Positions 13,513-20,306 of a stretch of DNA of 20,306 nt are shown here, one piece after another (position 1 is the first letter of the stretch; each line of letters begins with the position of its first letter). The notes beneath the pieces are model-generated. The model did no database searches. It was not told the origin of the DNA and saw only the letters and a list, made by a program, of their open reading frames with translations. Source of the stretch: Rhodospirillaceae bacterium (lineage in GTDB: Bacteria > Pseudomonadota > Alphaproteobacteria > Puniceispirillales > Puniceispirillaceae); the NCBI GenBank assembly GCA_002731315.1, contig PCBG01000007.1, positions 1 through 20,306 of the forward strand, written 5' to 3'. A program made the translations under genes and the position numbers.

Positions 13513-14088
13513 TCATGGCAGGTTAATGCGCCGGGTGCTGCCGGTGCGACTGTTATAGGCGACGATCCCGCCACTGCGCGGGGCGATTCCTGTGATAGCG
13601 CTGATCACGACCTGATGGGTGACCATCAACACAAGCTGGCCGGCGTCATTCTGTTGCATCCGGTTGCGCAGCATCGCCAGCGTGGCCTCGCGGTCCACAT
13701 GCCCGTCAAAAAAGGAATTCAGACCGGCAAAAGGCACAGCCGCGCCAATACTCATCTCGATTGCGGTGTCACGGCACCGGCACCATTCGCTGGAAAGAAT
13801 GATATCCGGCTGGATGACGTGGCGGCGGAAATACGTGCCGATGGCACGCGCTTGTGCCCGCCCCTCATCATTAAGGTTGCGCTGCGTAGTGCAGTCTTTG
13901 ATTTGGAAATGCGCCGGGTCGCCAAAGCCCGGGGCCAGCGCGTGCCGCATAAACAGGATATCGGCGTCAATGGCGTTGACGGCATTGCGGACCGGTTCAG
14001 CCAGCGCATTGCCGGCACCCAACAGAAGTAGCAGGAATGACGTGCAAAGGACGGTGAGGCGGTGACGCCATGACGCGGGCCTTGTCAT
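13513..14088 (-). CDS. Secreted histidine phosphatase superfamily protein
   Basis: The 191-aa protein has an N-terminal signal peptide (about 1-30, core VLCTSFLLLLLGAGNALA, cleavage after ALA), so it is probably periplasmic. The catalytic core is the branch-1 RHG variant ILFMRHALAPGFGDPA, where the His of MRH is the phospho-acceptor and the usual Gly of RHG is Ala. LNDEGRAQARAIGTYFRR and DIILSSEWCRCRDTA follow the family order, and VLMVTHQVVISAITG gives the second catalytic His. The substrate is unknown. Cysteines at CRC could form a disulfide. It converges on the TPP enzyme gene and has no operon partner. Confidence 0.88.
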   Translation of the reverse strand: MTRPASWRHRLTVLCTSFLLLLLGAGNALAEPVRNAVNAIDADILFMRHALAPGFGDPAHFQIKDCTTQRNLNDEGRAQARAIGTYFRRHVIQPDIILSSEWCRCRDTAIEMSIGAAVPFAGLNSFFDGHVDREATLAMLRNRMQQNDAGQLVLMVTHQVVISAITGIAPRSGGIVAYNSRTGSTRRINLP

Positions 14089-14237
14089 GTCTCCATTACT
14101 GTCAGGCCGGAGGGTCCTTGTCCATGCTGCAGTTTATCTCTGGACTTTGTTCTTTACTATGCTGCTTGTCGACCTCAATTGTTGCGTGCCGTTCACATGA
14201 TGATTTGGGTTTCGCCTACTGACAGAATGGGTTTGCC

Positions 14238-14450
14238 ATGGAAACTGTGACCGAACATATCGTACCTGAAGCGATGCAACATATGGAGGCTGCAGACGTT
14301 GGCATGGCGTTGTTCGGCTTCGGGCTGAACCTATTGTGCCGAGAGGTGATTCCGATGGCAGAGAGCGTATTATCGGTGCTGTCGATTCGGGTGATACAGG
14401 CAAATGATGACTATGCCATTATCGCTGGCCGAAGGTGGCAGAGACGCTGA
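14238..14450 (+). CDS. Possible 70-aa hypothetical protein
   Basis: It starts METVTEHIVPEAMQHMEAAD and is Met/Ala-rich, with a hydrophobic stretch VGMALFGFGLNLLCREVIPM (about 21-40) and a basic end RRWQRR. The reading frame is GC-rich at third positions like its neighbours. It overlaps the next gene by 16 bases in a different frame. There is no strong ribosome binding site and no family match. It could be the front part of one frameshifted gene with the next entry. Confidence 0.35.
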   Translation: METVTEHIVPEAMQHMEAADVGMALFGFGLNLLCREVIPMAESVLSVLSIRVIQANDDYAIIAGRRWQRR

Positions 14451-14701
14451 TCATCCAGCTGCATGCCGATTCTACCTATTATGCCAACCCGTTGCCGTCA
14501 TTGCTGCAAGAGGTAGGGATACCTGGCGCCGGTGCGGAATTCTGGCTGTTCGACTGGGACCCGGATCCCGCCGCATGCCGGGCTGAGGTGGCGGGATGGT
14601 ACATTCTGGAGCTGCCGACTGATAAGGCGCACGGGTTGCGCAAGTATTTTCTGCTGGACCTTGAAGGCTATTCCTGGGTGCCCGGCAGGGTTATCGTCTG
14701 A
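14435..14701 (+). CDS. 88-aa hypothetical protein
   Basis: The only in-frame start is GTG 14435. The product reads AETLIIQLHADSTYYANPLP, then AEFWLFDWDPDPAACRAEVA, GWYILELPTDKAHGLRKYF and LLDLEGYSWVPGRVIV. It is a compact alpha/beta sequence with many aromatics and a GC-rich third position, so it is probably coding. No family is recognised. No good ribosome binding site is present, so translation may be coupled to the overlapping upstream frame. It converges on the Gfo/Idh gene, ending 16 bases away. Confidence 0.5.
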   Translation: MAETLIIQLHADSTYYANPLPSLLQEVGIPGAGAEFWLFDWDPDPAACRAEVAGWYILELPTDKAHGLRKYFLLDLEGYSWVPGRVIV

Positions 14702-14717
14702 GGGCCGCCGCCGGCGT

Positions 14718-15812
14718 CTAGACGAGCGAAATGGCTGTGCCCGTTGCCGCGCTTTCCTGCGCGGCGAGGCCAATAGCGACTGCCTTCGCCCCGTCGTCGA
14801 GGCTGACCTCGACACGCCCATGGCCGCGCACCACATCGGCAAATCGTTCATGCTGGTAGAATGTTGACCCGTTATGGTCGCCGGCGGCCAGCAATGTCGG
14901 GTCAACATCAACGGGTTCACGCCGCATACCCTGCATCGCACGTGGGGATATTACCAGTTCTGCAACGGGTGGGGGGCCTGCATCCGCTGGCCAGAACCGA
15001 GTTGGCCCCGGCACGAAGGCATCGACCATGCCATCTGTGCCAATCGCCGAGATCTTTTCCTGATAGCGCGATCCCTCGGCAAACATGCACAGCTCCAGCA
15101 GGGCGCGTTTGCCATTGTCAAAATCGATGATCACAAAGCCATGGTCCCAGATATCCGGAATTCTGCCATCATAGCGTTCATCAAGATGGTTGACCGCCTG
15201 CCCTGCCGAGGCCATTACCCGCACTGCCTCGCCGCCGGTAATAAGCCGCATCAGGTCAAAGAAATGGCAGCATTTCTCAACCAGCGTCCCGCCGGTATTG
15301 TTGTTAAACCTGTTCCAGTCGCCGATTTTCTCGAGAAACGGAAAGCGGTGTTCGCGGATAGTGAGCATTTTCAGATCCCCAGTAGCTGCCGGAATTTCTT
15401 CGGCAAGCCGTCGGATGGCCGGCATATAGCGATATTCCATCGCCACCCACACAGGCGCGCTATAGCCGGATGTGATGGCGGCCAGCCTTTTGGCCTGCAC
15501 CGGATTGGTGTAGAGCGGTTTTTCTACCAGCAGTGGCCGCGGCTGCGCCATCAGCGCTTCAATCTGGTCTATATGCAGATAATTTGGTGAGGCGATGACA
15601 ACCGCATCGATATCGTCGCGTCCCACAAAGGATACGATATCATCGGCAAAGACAGCAGCAGGCGCCAGTTCGGCAGCGGCATTTTGCATCTGCAAATCCG
15701 GTTCGTAGATGGCGGCGATACTGGTGTCGTGAAGCAGGCTGATGTTGCGAATATGCTCGCGCCCCATCATGCCGCAGCCGATGATGCCATAGCGTATGTG
15801 GCTGTCAGTCAT
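14718..15812 (-). CDS. Gfo/Idh/MocA family NAD(P)-dependent oxidoreductase
   Basis: The 364-aa cytosolic dehydrogenase has a Rossmann fold at the N-terminus (YGIIGCGMMGREH, with G12-x-G14-x-x-G17). The signature EKP is at 97-99 (LLVEKPLYTNP), with the conserved Lys of the active site. The C-terminal alpha/beta substrate domain includes NNTGGTLVEKCCHFFDLMRL, with the His/Asp pair typical of the sugar-dehydrogenase branch. Members oxidise or reduce sugars, inositols or related polyols. A strong GGAGG is 5 bases from the ATG. It lies 11 bases downstream of the GntR repressor gene on the same strand, so it is expected to be in its operon and controlled by it. Confidence 0.93.
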   Translation of the reverse strand: MTDSHIRYGIIGCGMMGREHIRNISLLHDTSIAAIYEPDLQMQNAAAELAPAAVFADDIVSFVGRDDIDAVVIASPNYLHIDQIEALMAQPRPLLVEKPLYTNPVQAKRLAAITSGYSAPVWVAMEYRYMPAIRRLAEEIPAATGDLKMLTIREHRFPFLEKIGDWNRFNNNTGGTLVEKCCHFFDLMRLITGGEAVRVMASAGQAVNHLDERYDGRIPDIWDHGFVIIDFDNGKRALLELCMFAEGSRYQEKISAIGTDGMVDAFVPGPTRFWPADAGPPPVAELVISPRAMQGMRREPVDVDPTLLAAGDHNGSTFYQHERFADVVRGHGRVEVSLDDGAKAVAIGLAAQESAATGTAISLV

Positions 15813-15823
15813 ATATGCCTCCT

Positions 15824-16525
15824 CTAGATCAGCCTCGCCACATAGCGTGCAATGGCGGGATTAAACCAACTTCGCGAATATTCGACAGGCGTTGCTTCCT
15901 GCGCCCACGCAATGCGGTGCACTATCCCACATGGGCTTGCCGGTTCAAGACCAAATCTGGCAGGTGCCCAGTCCGGAACAGCTCCTACTCCGACGCTGTC
16001 TTCGGTGCGGGAAATCCAGAATCCCAGTTGCGACTGGTAAAAATGATACAGCGATTCTGGTAGCATGCTGACATCAAGATTGGTTGCGCGGGCCGCGTCC
16101 AGCCAAATATCTTCCAGCACCGCCGGCACCGAATCAAGAAAGCGCAGCCGCCTGATTCGGCAACTGTGGGTGTCGGTCCAGGTATCAGGCACATCTGCTG
16201 GCCGACGCTGATAGTCAACCGACAGTGTCTGTGCCGTCGGCAATCCGCCGCCCGCAAGTGTTTCCATTCGGAAAAAGCCATATTTCTGTTCCGGGTCGGC
16301 CCGCGCACTGACATAATTGCCGGATCCCTGTCGGCGGCGCAGCATGCCCTCTTCCGTCAGCAGGTGCAGTGCTTTGCGCAGTGTCACGACAGACACGCCA
16401 AACTGCTTTGCTAGCTGGCGTTCCGGGGCCAGCGGCTGGCCGACGACAAGTTGTCCGCCGGCGATTTCGCGGCGCAGCATACCCGCAATCTGTTGGTAGA
16501 TCGGTGGGCTGGCGGCATCGGACAT
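15824..16525 (-). CDS. GntR family transcriptional regulator, HutC/UTRA subfamily
   Basis: The 233-aa protein has a winged helix-turn-helix at 5-72 (PIYQQIAGMLRREIAGGQL, then PERQLAKQFGVSVVTLRKAL and GMLRRRQGSGNYVS, the wing). A UTRA effector domain follows at about 85-230, with CRIRRLRFLDSVPAVLEDIW and the closing VEYSRSWFNPAIARYVARL. UTRA proteins sense small metabolites and usually repress catabolic operons until the inducer binds. GAGGT is about 10 bases upstream of the ATG. The gene is divergent from the monooxygenase operon, and the intergenic region holds repeated half-sites. The likely job is autoregulation plus control of the plus-strand operon. Confidence 0.93.
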   Translation of the reverse strand: MSDAASPPIYQQIAGMLRREIAGGQLVVGQPLAPERQLAKQFGVSVVTLRKALHLLTEEGMLRRRQGSGNYVSARADPEQKYGFFRMETLAGGGLPTAQTLSVDYQRRPADVPDTWTDTHSCRIRRLRFLDSVPAVLEDIWLDAARATNLDVSMLPESLYHFYQSQLGFWISRTEDSVGVGAVPDWAPARFGLEPASPCGIVHRIAWAQEATPVEYSRSWFNPAIARYVARLI

Positions 16526-16539
16526 GCAAAGGCGACCTC

Positions 16540-16597
16540 AGGTAAATCCTGCAAAGCAACAAACAATCAGGCAAATTGATATACTATTGATTTACCT
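16540..16597. promoter_or_regulatory. Candidate GntR operators in the divergent promoter
   Basis: Three AGGYAAAT half-sites occur: AGGTAAAT (16540-16547), AGGCAAAT (16569-16576) and, inverted, ATTTACCT (16590-16597). The last two form a 29-bp dyad centred on 16583 with further matches (ATA...TAT) in its core. A -10-like TATACT (16580-16585) lies inside the dyad, so a bound repressor would block promoters. Assignment to the adjacent GntR is an inference. Confidence 0.55.
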
Positions 16598-16672
16598 ATT
16601 ATCGCCTGATACGCAAGTATGAAGATGTCGCAGCCGTCAGCGCGGTTGCCTTTGGAAGGGGAGGTCGGGTAG

Positions 16673-17830
16673 GTGACGGTCGTGCCAATTACATCGCCGG
16701 ATCTTGATGCTGCAGAATATGCCTGGTTTGCGGCATTATGCTCGGATGACTATCGCTATCTCGGTGTGCCGGACGGATCACTGCGATCAAGCTGGTCACA
16801 TTGTTCGGACATCGTGCGTGAGGCCGAATCGCAGGGCTTTGGAAATATTCTCTGCCCGTCATCCTATCAGGTTGGACAAGACACGCTGTCCTTTGTCGCC
16901 GGATGCGCGCCGCTGACAAATAAGATCAACCTTCTGGCTGCAGTGCGGTGTGGAGAGATGCAGCCCATCATGCTGGCACGCACATTGGCGACATTGGATC
17001 ACATGCTGGAAGGCCGGCTGACGGTAAATATTATCAGCTCTGACTTTCCCGGCCAAACCGAGGGAAGTGCCTATCGCTATAATCGTTCGCGCGAGGTGGT
17101 GCAGATTCTCAAACAGGCCTGGTCGCAGGATGAGATCAACCATGATGGCGAAATTTATCAGTTTGAGGGGCTGAACACCGATCCGGCGCGTCCCTATCAG
17201 CAGAATGGTGGGCCACTCCTCTATTTCGGAGGCTATTCGCCATCAGCGCTCGATCTGTGCGGCGAATTCTGTGATGTTTATCTGATGTGGCCGGAAACCA
17301 AACCCGACCTTGAGTCGCGGATGAAGGCCGTACATGAACGTGCGTCATCCTATGGGCGGACAATGGATTACGGCCTGCGCTGCCATGTAATTGTGCGCGA
17401 TACTGAGGCCGAGGCGCGCGAATATGCGGCCGAGCTTGTTTCAAAGCTGGATGATGACAAAGGCACCGAGATCCGGGAACGGGCGTTGGACAGCACCTCG
17501 CTGGGGGTGTCGCATCAGGCGCGCAATCGCGAACTGGCGGATATGGAAGGGTTCATCGAACCGCATTTGTGGACCGGAGTCGGGCGTGCGCGTTCGGGTT
17601 GCGGGGCGGCGCTTGTCGGGTCAGCCGACCAGATTCTGTCAGAACTGGAAGCGTACCGGAAGATGGGCATTCGGGCCTTTATTCTTTCAGGCTATCCGCA
17701 TATTGAGGAATGTGCCCATTTTGGCAAACTTGTCATGCCGCATCTGAAAGGCTGTTCGCTTCCCGATATATATGGGCGCGTGCCGGCCAGCACACCGGCA
17801 ACACCACTCGCCGCAGGAGAAAGACGATAA
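16673..17830 (+). CDS. LLM-class flavin-dependent monooxygenase, SsuD-like
   Basis: The GTG start is preceded by GAGG about 9 bases upstream, giving 385 aa, close to SsuD (about 381). The bacterial-luciferase TIM barrel is evident: EAESQGFGNILCPSSYQVGQ, then LLAAVRCGEMQPIMLARTLA, MLEGRLTVNIISSDFPGQTE and GPLLYFGGYSPSALDLCGEF, followed by HVIVRDTEAEAREYAAEL and the late GSADQILSELEAYRKMGIRA that closes the barrel. The family uses reduced FMN and O2 to cleave C-S bonds of sulfonates (SsuD) or to oxidise alkanes and related compounds. No flavin reductase gene is in the window. Its stop TAA overlaps the ATG of the next gene by one base, so the two are translated together. Confidence 0.9.
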   Translation: MTVVPITSPDLDAAEYAWFAALCSDDYRYLGVPDGSLRSSWSHCSDIVREAESQGFGNILCPSSYQVGQDTLSFVAGCAPLTNKINLLAAVRCGEMQPIMLARTLATLDHMLEGRLTVNIISSDFPGQTEGSAYRYNRSREVVQILKQAWSQDEINHDGEIYQFEGLNTDPARPYQQNGGPLLYFGGYSPSALDLCGEFCDVYLMWPETKPDLESRMKAVHERASSYGRTMDYGLRCHVIVRDTEAEAREYAAELVSKLDDDKGTEIRERALDSTSLGVSHQARNRELADMEGFIEPHLWTGVGRARSGCGAALVGSADQILSELEAYRKMGIRAFILSGYPHIEECAHFGKLVMPHLKGCSLPDIYGRVPASTPATPLAAGERR

Positions 17831-18720
17831 TGGAACGGGTTGCCCTTGGCACAGATGTGACGATTTCAAGGATTATTTATGGCATGTGGCGGCTTGCCGA
17901 TGACATTGACACCTCGCCAGCCAATGTGCAGGCCAAGATTGAATCCTGCCTGGCGCAGGGGATCACCACCATGGACCAGGCGGATATCTATGGTGGGTAC
18001 ATGGCAGAAGAAGTGCTTGGCAATGCGCTGCGCGGCACCGGCCTGCGAGACCAGATCGAAATTATCACCAAATGCGATATCGTTGCCCCGGTGGGTCGCC
18101 ATGCGGCGGCGCGAGTAAAATATTATGACACATCACGCGCGCATATCACGGCCTCGGTCGATGCTTCGCTGCGGTTGATGGGCATTGATCAGATAGATCT
18201 GTTGCTCATTCATCGTCCCGATCCGATGATGGATCACCACGAGACCGGTAGTGCGCTGGATGATCTTGTGTCGTCTGGCAAGATTAGGGCAGTCGGTGTA
18301 TCCAATTTCCGCCCATGGGACATGGATTTGCTACAATCGGCGATGAAGACGCAGATTGTAACCAACCAGATAGAAATCAGCGTGTTGCATCATGCGCCTT
18401 TCACAAATGGTGATATCGCCTACCTGCAGCAGTATGGCGTGCTGCCGATGGCCTGGTCGCCCCTGGCGGGCGGGACCCTGTTTGACGCAGCCAACAGGCC
18501 TCTCCATGATGCGCTTGCTGATGTGGCGGCGAGTCTGGATAGCGACGTAACCTCGGTTGCCGTGGCCTGGTTGCTGGCGCATCCCGCGCGGATCATTCCG
18601 GTCATGGGCACCAACAATCTGGAACGTATTGCAGGCTTTGAAAAAGCGGCCGAACTGAGCATTGATCGTCAGACATGGTACGAAATCTACACAGCGGCAC
18701 TTGGCGACGAGGTGCCCTGA
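17830..18720 (+). CDS. Aldo-keto reductase, YdhF-like
   Basis: The 296-aa cytosolic protein starts at ATG 17830, overlapping the upstream TAA; an upstream longer frame is rejected. The catalytic tetrad is visible: D49 and Y54 in TMDQADIYGGY, K81 in IITKCDIV and H128 in LLLIHRPDP. The order ADIYGGY-x(25)-TKCDI-...-LLIHRPDP-M-M-D and later GVSNFRPWDMDLL, TNQIEISVLHHAPF, LPMAWSPLAGG and IIPVMGTNN match the E. coli YdhF group (COG4989). The reaction should be NADPH-dependent reduction of an aldehyde or ketone, plausibly the carbonyl product of the preceding monooxygenase. AGGAG precedes the start by 11 bases. Confidence 0.93.
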   Translation: MERVALGTDVTISRIIYGMWRLADDIDTSPANVQAKIESCLAQGITTMDQADIYGGYMAEEVLGNALRGTGLRDQIEIITKCDIVAPVGRHAAARVKYYDTSRAHITASVDASLRLMGIDQIDLLLIHRPDPMMDHHETGSALDDLVSSGKIRAVGVSNFRPWDMDLLQSAMKTQIVTNQIEISVLHHAPFTNGDIAYLQQYGVLPMAWSPLAGGTLFDAANRPLHDALADVAASLDSDVTSVAVAWLLAHPARIIPVMGTNNLERIAGFEKAAELSIDRQTWYEIYTAALGDEVP

Positions 18721-18742
18721 GCAGAAGGACGATTGGTATAGC

Positions 18743-18757
18743 ACAGGAGAAACCTGT
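18743..18757 (+). promoter_or_regulatory. Intercistronic hairpin before dctQ-like gene
   Basis: ACAGG-AGAAA-CCTGT is a perfect 5-bp stem between the reductase stop and the TRAP gene. The 5' arm contains an AGGAG usable as a ribosome binding site for a small GTG frame at 18759. No T-tract follows, so it is not a terminator. Confidence 0.3.
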
Positions 18758-18795
18758 CGTGCCATTGACACATAGGAAGGAGGTCAGCTGGCTGC

Positions 18796-19383
18796 ATGGT
18801 ACTTTTGCTGATAATATTGAAACCGCTTGAATGGTTCAACGACTGGGCCGGCCGCATTGGCCGAAACCTGTCTGTTGCAGCAATTGCCATTATGGTGATC
18901 GTCATCCTGTTGCAGGTGTTCTTCCGCTATGTCCTGAACAATGCGTTGCCTTGGCCGGATGAGGCGGCGCGATTCATGATGTTGTGGCTGACCGGGCTGA
19001 TGGCACCTTTGGCGCTGCGCCAGGGCGGTATGGTCGCCATTACCGGGGTGCTGGAGCTGTTCTCGGCACCGGCCGTCAGGATCATTTCTATTGTGTTGCT
19101 GTGTCTGTCACTGCTCGTGCTTGTCATTGCCGCACAGCTTGGGTGGAAGCATGTCAATTCTGGCTGGTTGTTTTCCAGCTCATCGCTGCGACTTCCCTTG
19201 TCGATCATTGGTATGAAGTCTCAAAAGCTGAAGCTGGCCTGGATGTATATGTCGCTGTTTGTCGGGGTTTGCCTGATGATCAGCGTGAATGTCGAGCTGA
19301 TCCTGCGTTCCGTTTTGTCGCTGATGGGCGGCGATGACCGGCTGCGTCCGTTACCCGGCACCAAGATGGCGGATCCAACATAA
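18796..19383 (+). CDS. TRAP transporter small permease, DctQ family
   Basis: The 195-aa inner-membrane protein has four hydrophobic segments: about 25-46 (LSVAAIAIMVIVILLQVFFR), 63-83, 89-115 (ISIVLLCLSLLVLVIAAQ) and 150-172. The DctQ signature is present: VFFRYVLNNALPWPDEAARF followed by MMLWLTGLMAPLALRQGGM. DctQ partners DctM in Na+-coupled uptake of organic acids delivered by a periplasmic DctP. AAGGAGGT is 11 bases upstream of the ATG, somewhat long. TAATG overlap links it to DctM. The substrate is probably a carboxylate or sulfonate by context, not by sequence. Confidence 0.93.
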   Translation: MVLLLIILKPLEWFNDWAGRIGRNLSVAAIAIMVIVILLQVFFRYVLNNALPWPDEAARFMMLWLTGLMAPLALRQGGMVAITGVLELFSAPAVRIISIVLLCLSLLVLVIAAQLGWKHVNSGWLFSSSSLRLPLSIIGMKSQKLKLAWMYMSLFVGVCLMISVNVELILRSVLSLMGGDDRLRPLPGTKMADPT

Positions 19384-20306
19384 TGCTGATCTGGTTCCTT
19401 CCCGTCTTTTTGGTTTTCCTGCTGCTTGGCCTGCCGGTTTTATTTGCGCTACTTGCCGCGCCCGGCCTTTTGCTATGGCTGAATGGGCAGGAACGCGACA
19501 TCACGCTACTTTATCGCAATGTCTATAATGGGATGGACAGCTTTCCGTTGATGGCCATTCCGTTTTTCATGCTGGCGGGCGAGCTGATGAATCGCAGCCG
19601 GATTACGGAAAGGCTGGTTGAATTTGCCCAGGCGATGATGGGGCATCTGCGTGGCGGTCTGGCCCATGTGAACATCCTGTCATCCATGCTGTTTGCCGGC
19701 CTTTCGGGCTCGGCCGTGGCAGATACATCAGCGCTTGGCTCGATGTTGATTCCGGCGATGGAAAAGCAGGGTTATTCGCGCAAATTCGCTGCGGCGATTA
19801 CCGCTGCAAGTTCGGTGATTGGCCCGATCATCCCGCCTTCCGGCATCATGATCATCTATGCCTATGTGATGGGTGAAAGCGTTGCCGCACTGTTCCTTGC
19901 CGGGATCGTGCCCGGCATCCTCGTCGGTGTGGGGCTAATGTTGACAGTGAGCTGGATGGCGGACCGTTATGATTTTCCAGTGGCGACCCGCCGCTATAGC
20001 TGGCGCGAACGTGGCGGGGCCAGCTTGAAAGCCTTCTTCCCTCTGATGACGCCGGTGATCATTCTGGGCGGAATACTGGGTGGGATTTTCACGCCAACAG
20101 AGGCTGCTGCAGTGGCTGTTGGCTATGCGGTGGTTATAGGCCTCTTTGTGATGCGGACTATGAGCATTGGCGACCTGCCAGATGTGCTCAGCCGCGCCGC
20201 GCTGACATCAGCGGTGGTATTGTTGCTGGTCGGGGCGGCCATGGCGTTCAAGACTGTTGTCAGCCTTAGCCACGCGCCCGAAATGCTGGCATCGATGATA
20301 TTGTCG
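19383..20306 (+). CDS. TRAP transporter large permease, DctM family (partial)
   Basis: ATG 19383-19385 overlaps the DctQ TAA. 308 codons are present and the frame runs out of the window (family size is about 430). The opening LIWFLPVFLVFLLLGLPVLF is followed by NVYNGMDSFPLMAIPFFMLA, GSAVADTSALGSMLIPAMEK, SVIGPIIPPSGIMIIYAYVM and LAGIVPGILVGVG. These are the canonical DctM blocks, including the GSAxADxxALG region and the PPSG helix hairpin that shape the transport channel. A DctP binding protein is not in this window; it would be expected nearby downstream. Confidence 0.95.
   Translation, partial: MLIWFLPVFLVFLLLGLPVLFALLAAPGLLLWLNGQERDITLLYRNVYNGMDSFPLMAIPFFMLAGELMNRSRITERLVEFAQAMMGHLRGGLAHVNILSSMLFAGLSGSAVADTSALGSMLIPAMEKQGYSRKFAAAITAASSVIGPIIPPSGIMIIYAYVMGESVAALFLAGIVPGILVGVGLMLTVSWMADRYDFPVATRRYSWRERGGASLKAFFPLMTPVIILGGILGGIFTPTEAAAVAVGYAVVIGLFVMRTMSIGDLPDVLSRAALTSAVVLLLVGAAMAFKTVVSLSHAPEMLASMILS

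Noticed and set aside
1..20306. CRISPR array or complete insertion sequence
   Set aside because: No regularly spaced repeats, no transposase and no terminal inverted repeats were seen on either strand.

Overview
The window looks like chromosomal DNA from a marine-type alphaproteobacterium, possibly SAR116 or a related Rhodospirillales-like lineage. That placement is inferred from a TRAP transporter, a DUF3108 protein, a HutC-type GntR regulator, an Hsp20 gene behind a sigma-32-like promoter, and GC-rich third codon positions in the right half. No marker gene fixes the taxonomy.

Region 1 (1-7700) starts with an intact tRNA-Arg(ACG). Behind it lies a visibly AT-richer stretch of small or unrecognised genes and gene debris. 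Readable genes are a small alpha/beta-barrel-like protein, a glutathione S-transferase, a three-gene run of tiny proteins of which two carry paired CxxC motifs (1873-2496), several small membrane or helical proteins, a four-helix membrane protein and a secreted DUF3108 protein. Broken genes include the N-terminus of an Asp/Glu racemase, the N-terminus of a class III nucleotide cyclase, a frameshifted unknown gene, and the C-terminus of an acyl-CoA ligase-like enzyme. This fits an accessory region beside a tRNA, but no integrase or duplicated tRNA end was found.

Region 2 (7700-14700) is GC-richer and mostly intact: two MFS transporters in tandem, Hsp20 with its own heat-shock-type promoter, a possible RNA thermometer and a terminator, a GNAT acetyltransferase, a thiamine-diphosphate enzyme of the acetolactate synthase superfamily, a secreted histidine phosphatase, and two small overlapping unknown genes.

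Region 3 (14700-20306) is a divergent catabolic gene cluster. On the minus strand a GntR/HutC repressor is followed by a Gfo/Idh/MocA dehydrogenase. On the plus strand an SsuD-like flavin monooxygenase overlaps the start of a YdhF-like aldo-keto reductase, followed by TRAP transporter DctQ and DctM subunits; DctM runs off the window. The 147-bp divergent promoter holds repeated AGGYAAAT half-sites that are good operator candidates. My reading is an uptake-and-oxidation pathway for an organic acid or sulfonated/polyol-like compound: TRAP import, oxygenation by the flavin enzyme, carbonyl reduction by the aldo-keto reductase, and dehydrogenation by the Gfo/Idh enzyme. The substrate cannot be read from sequence.
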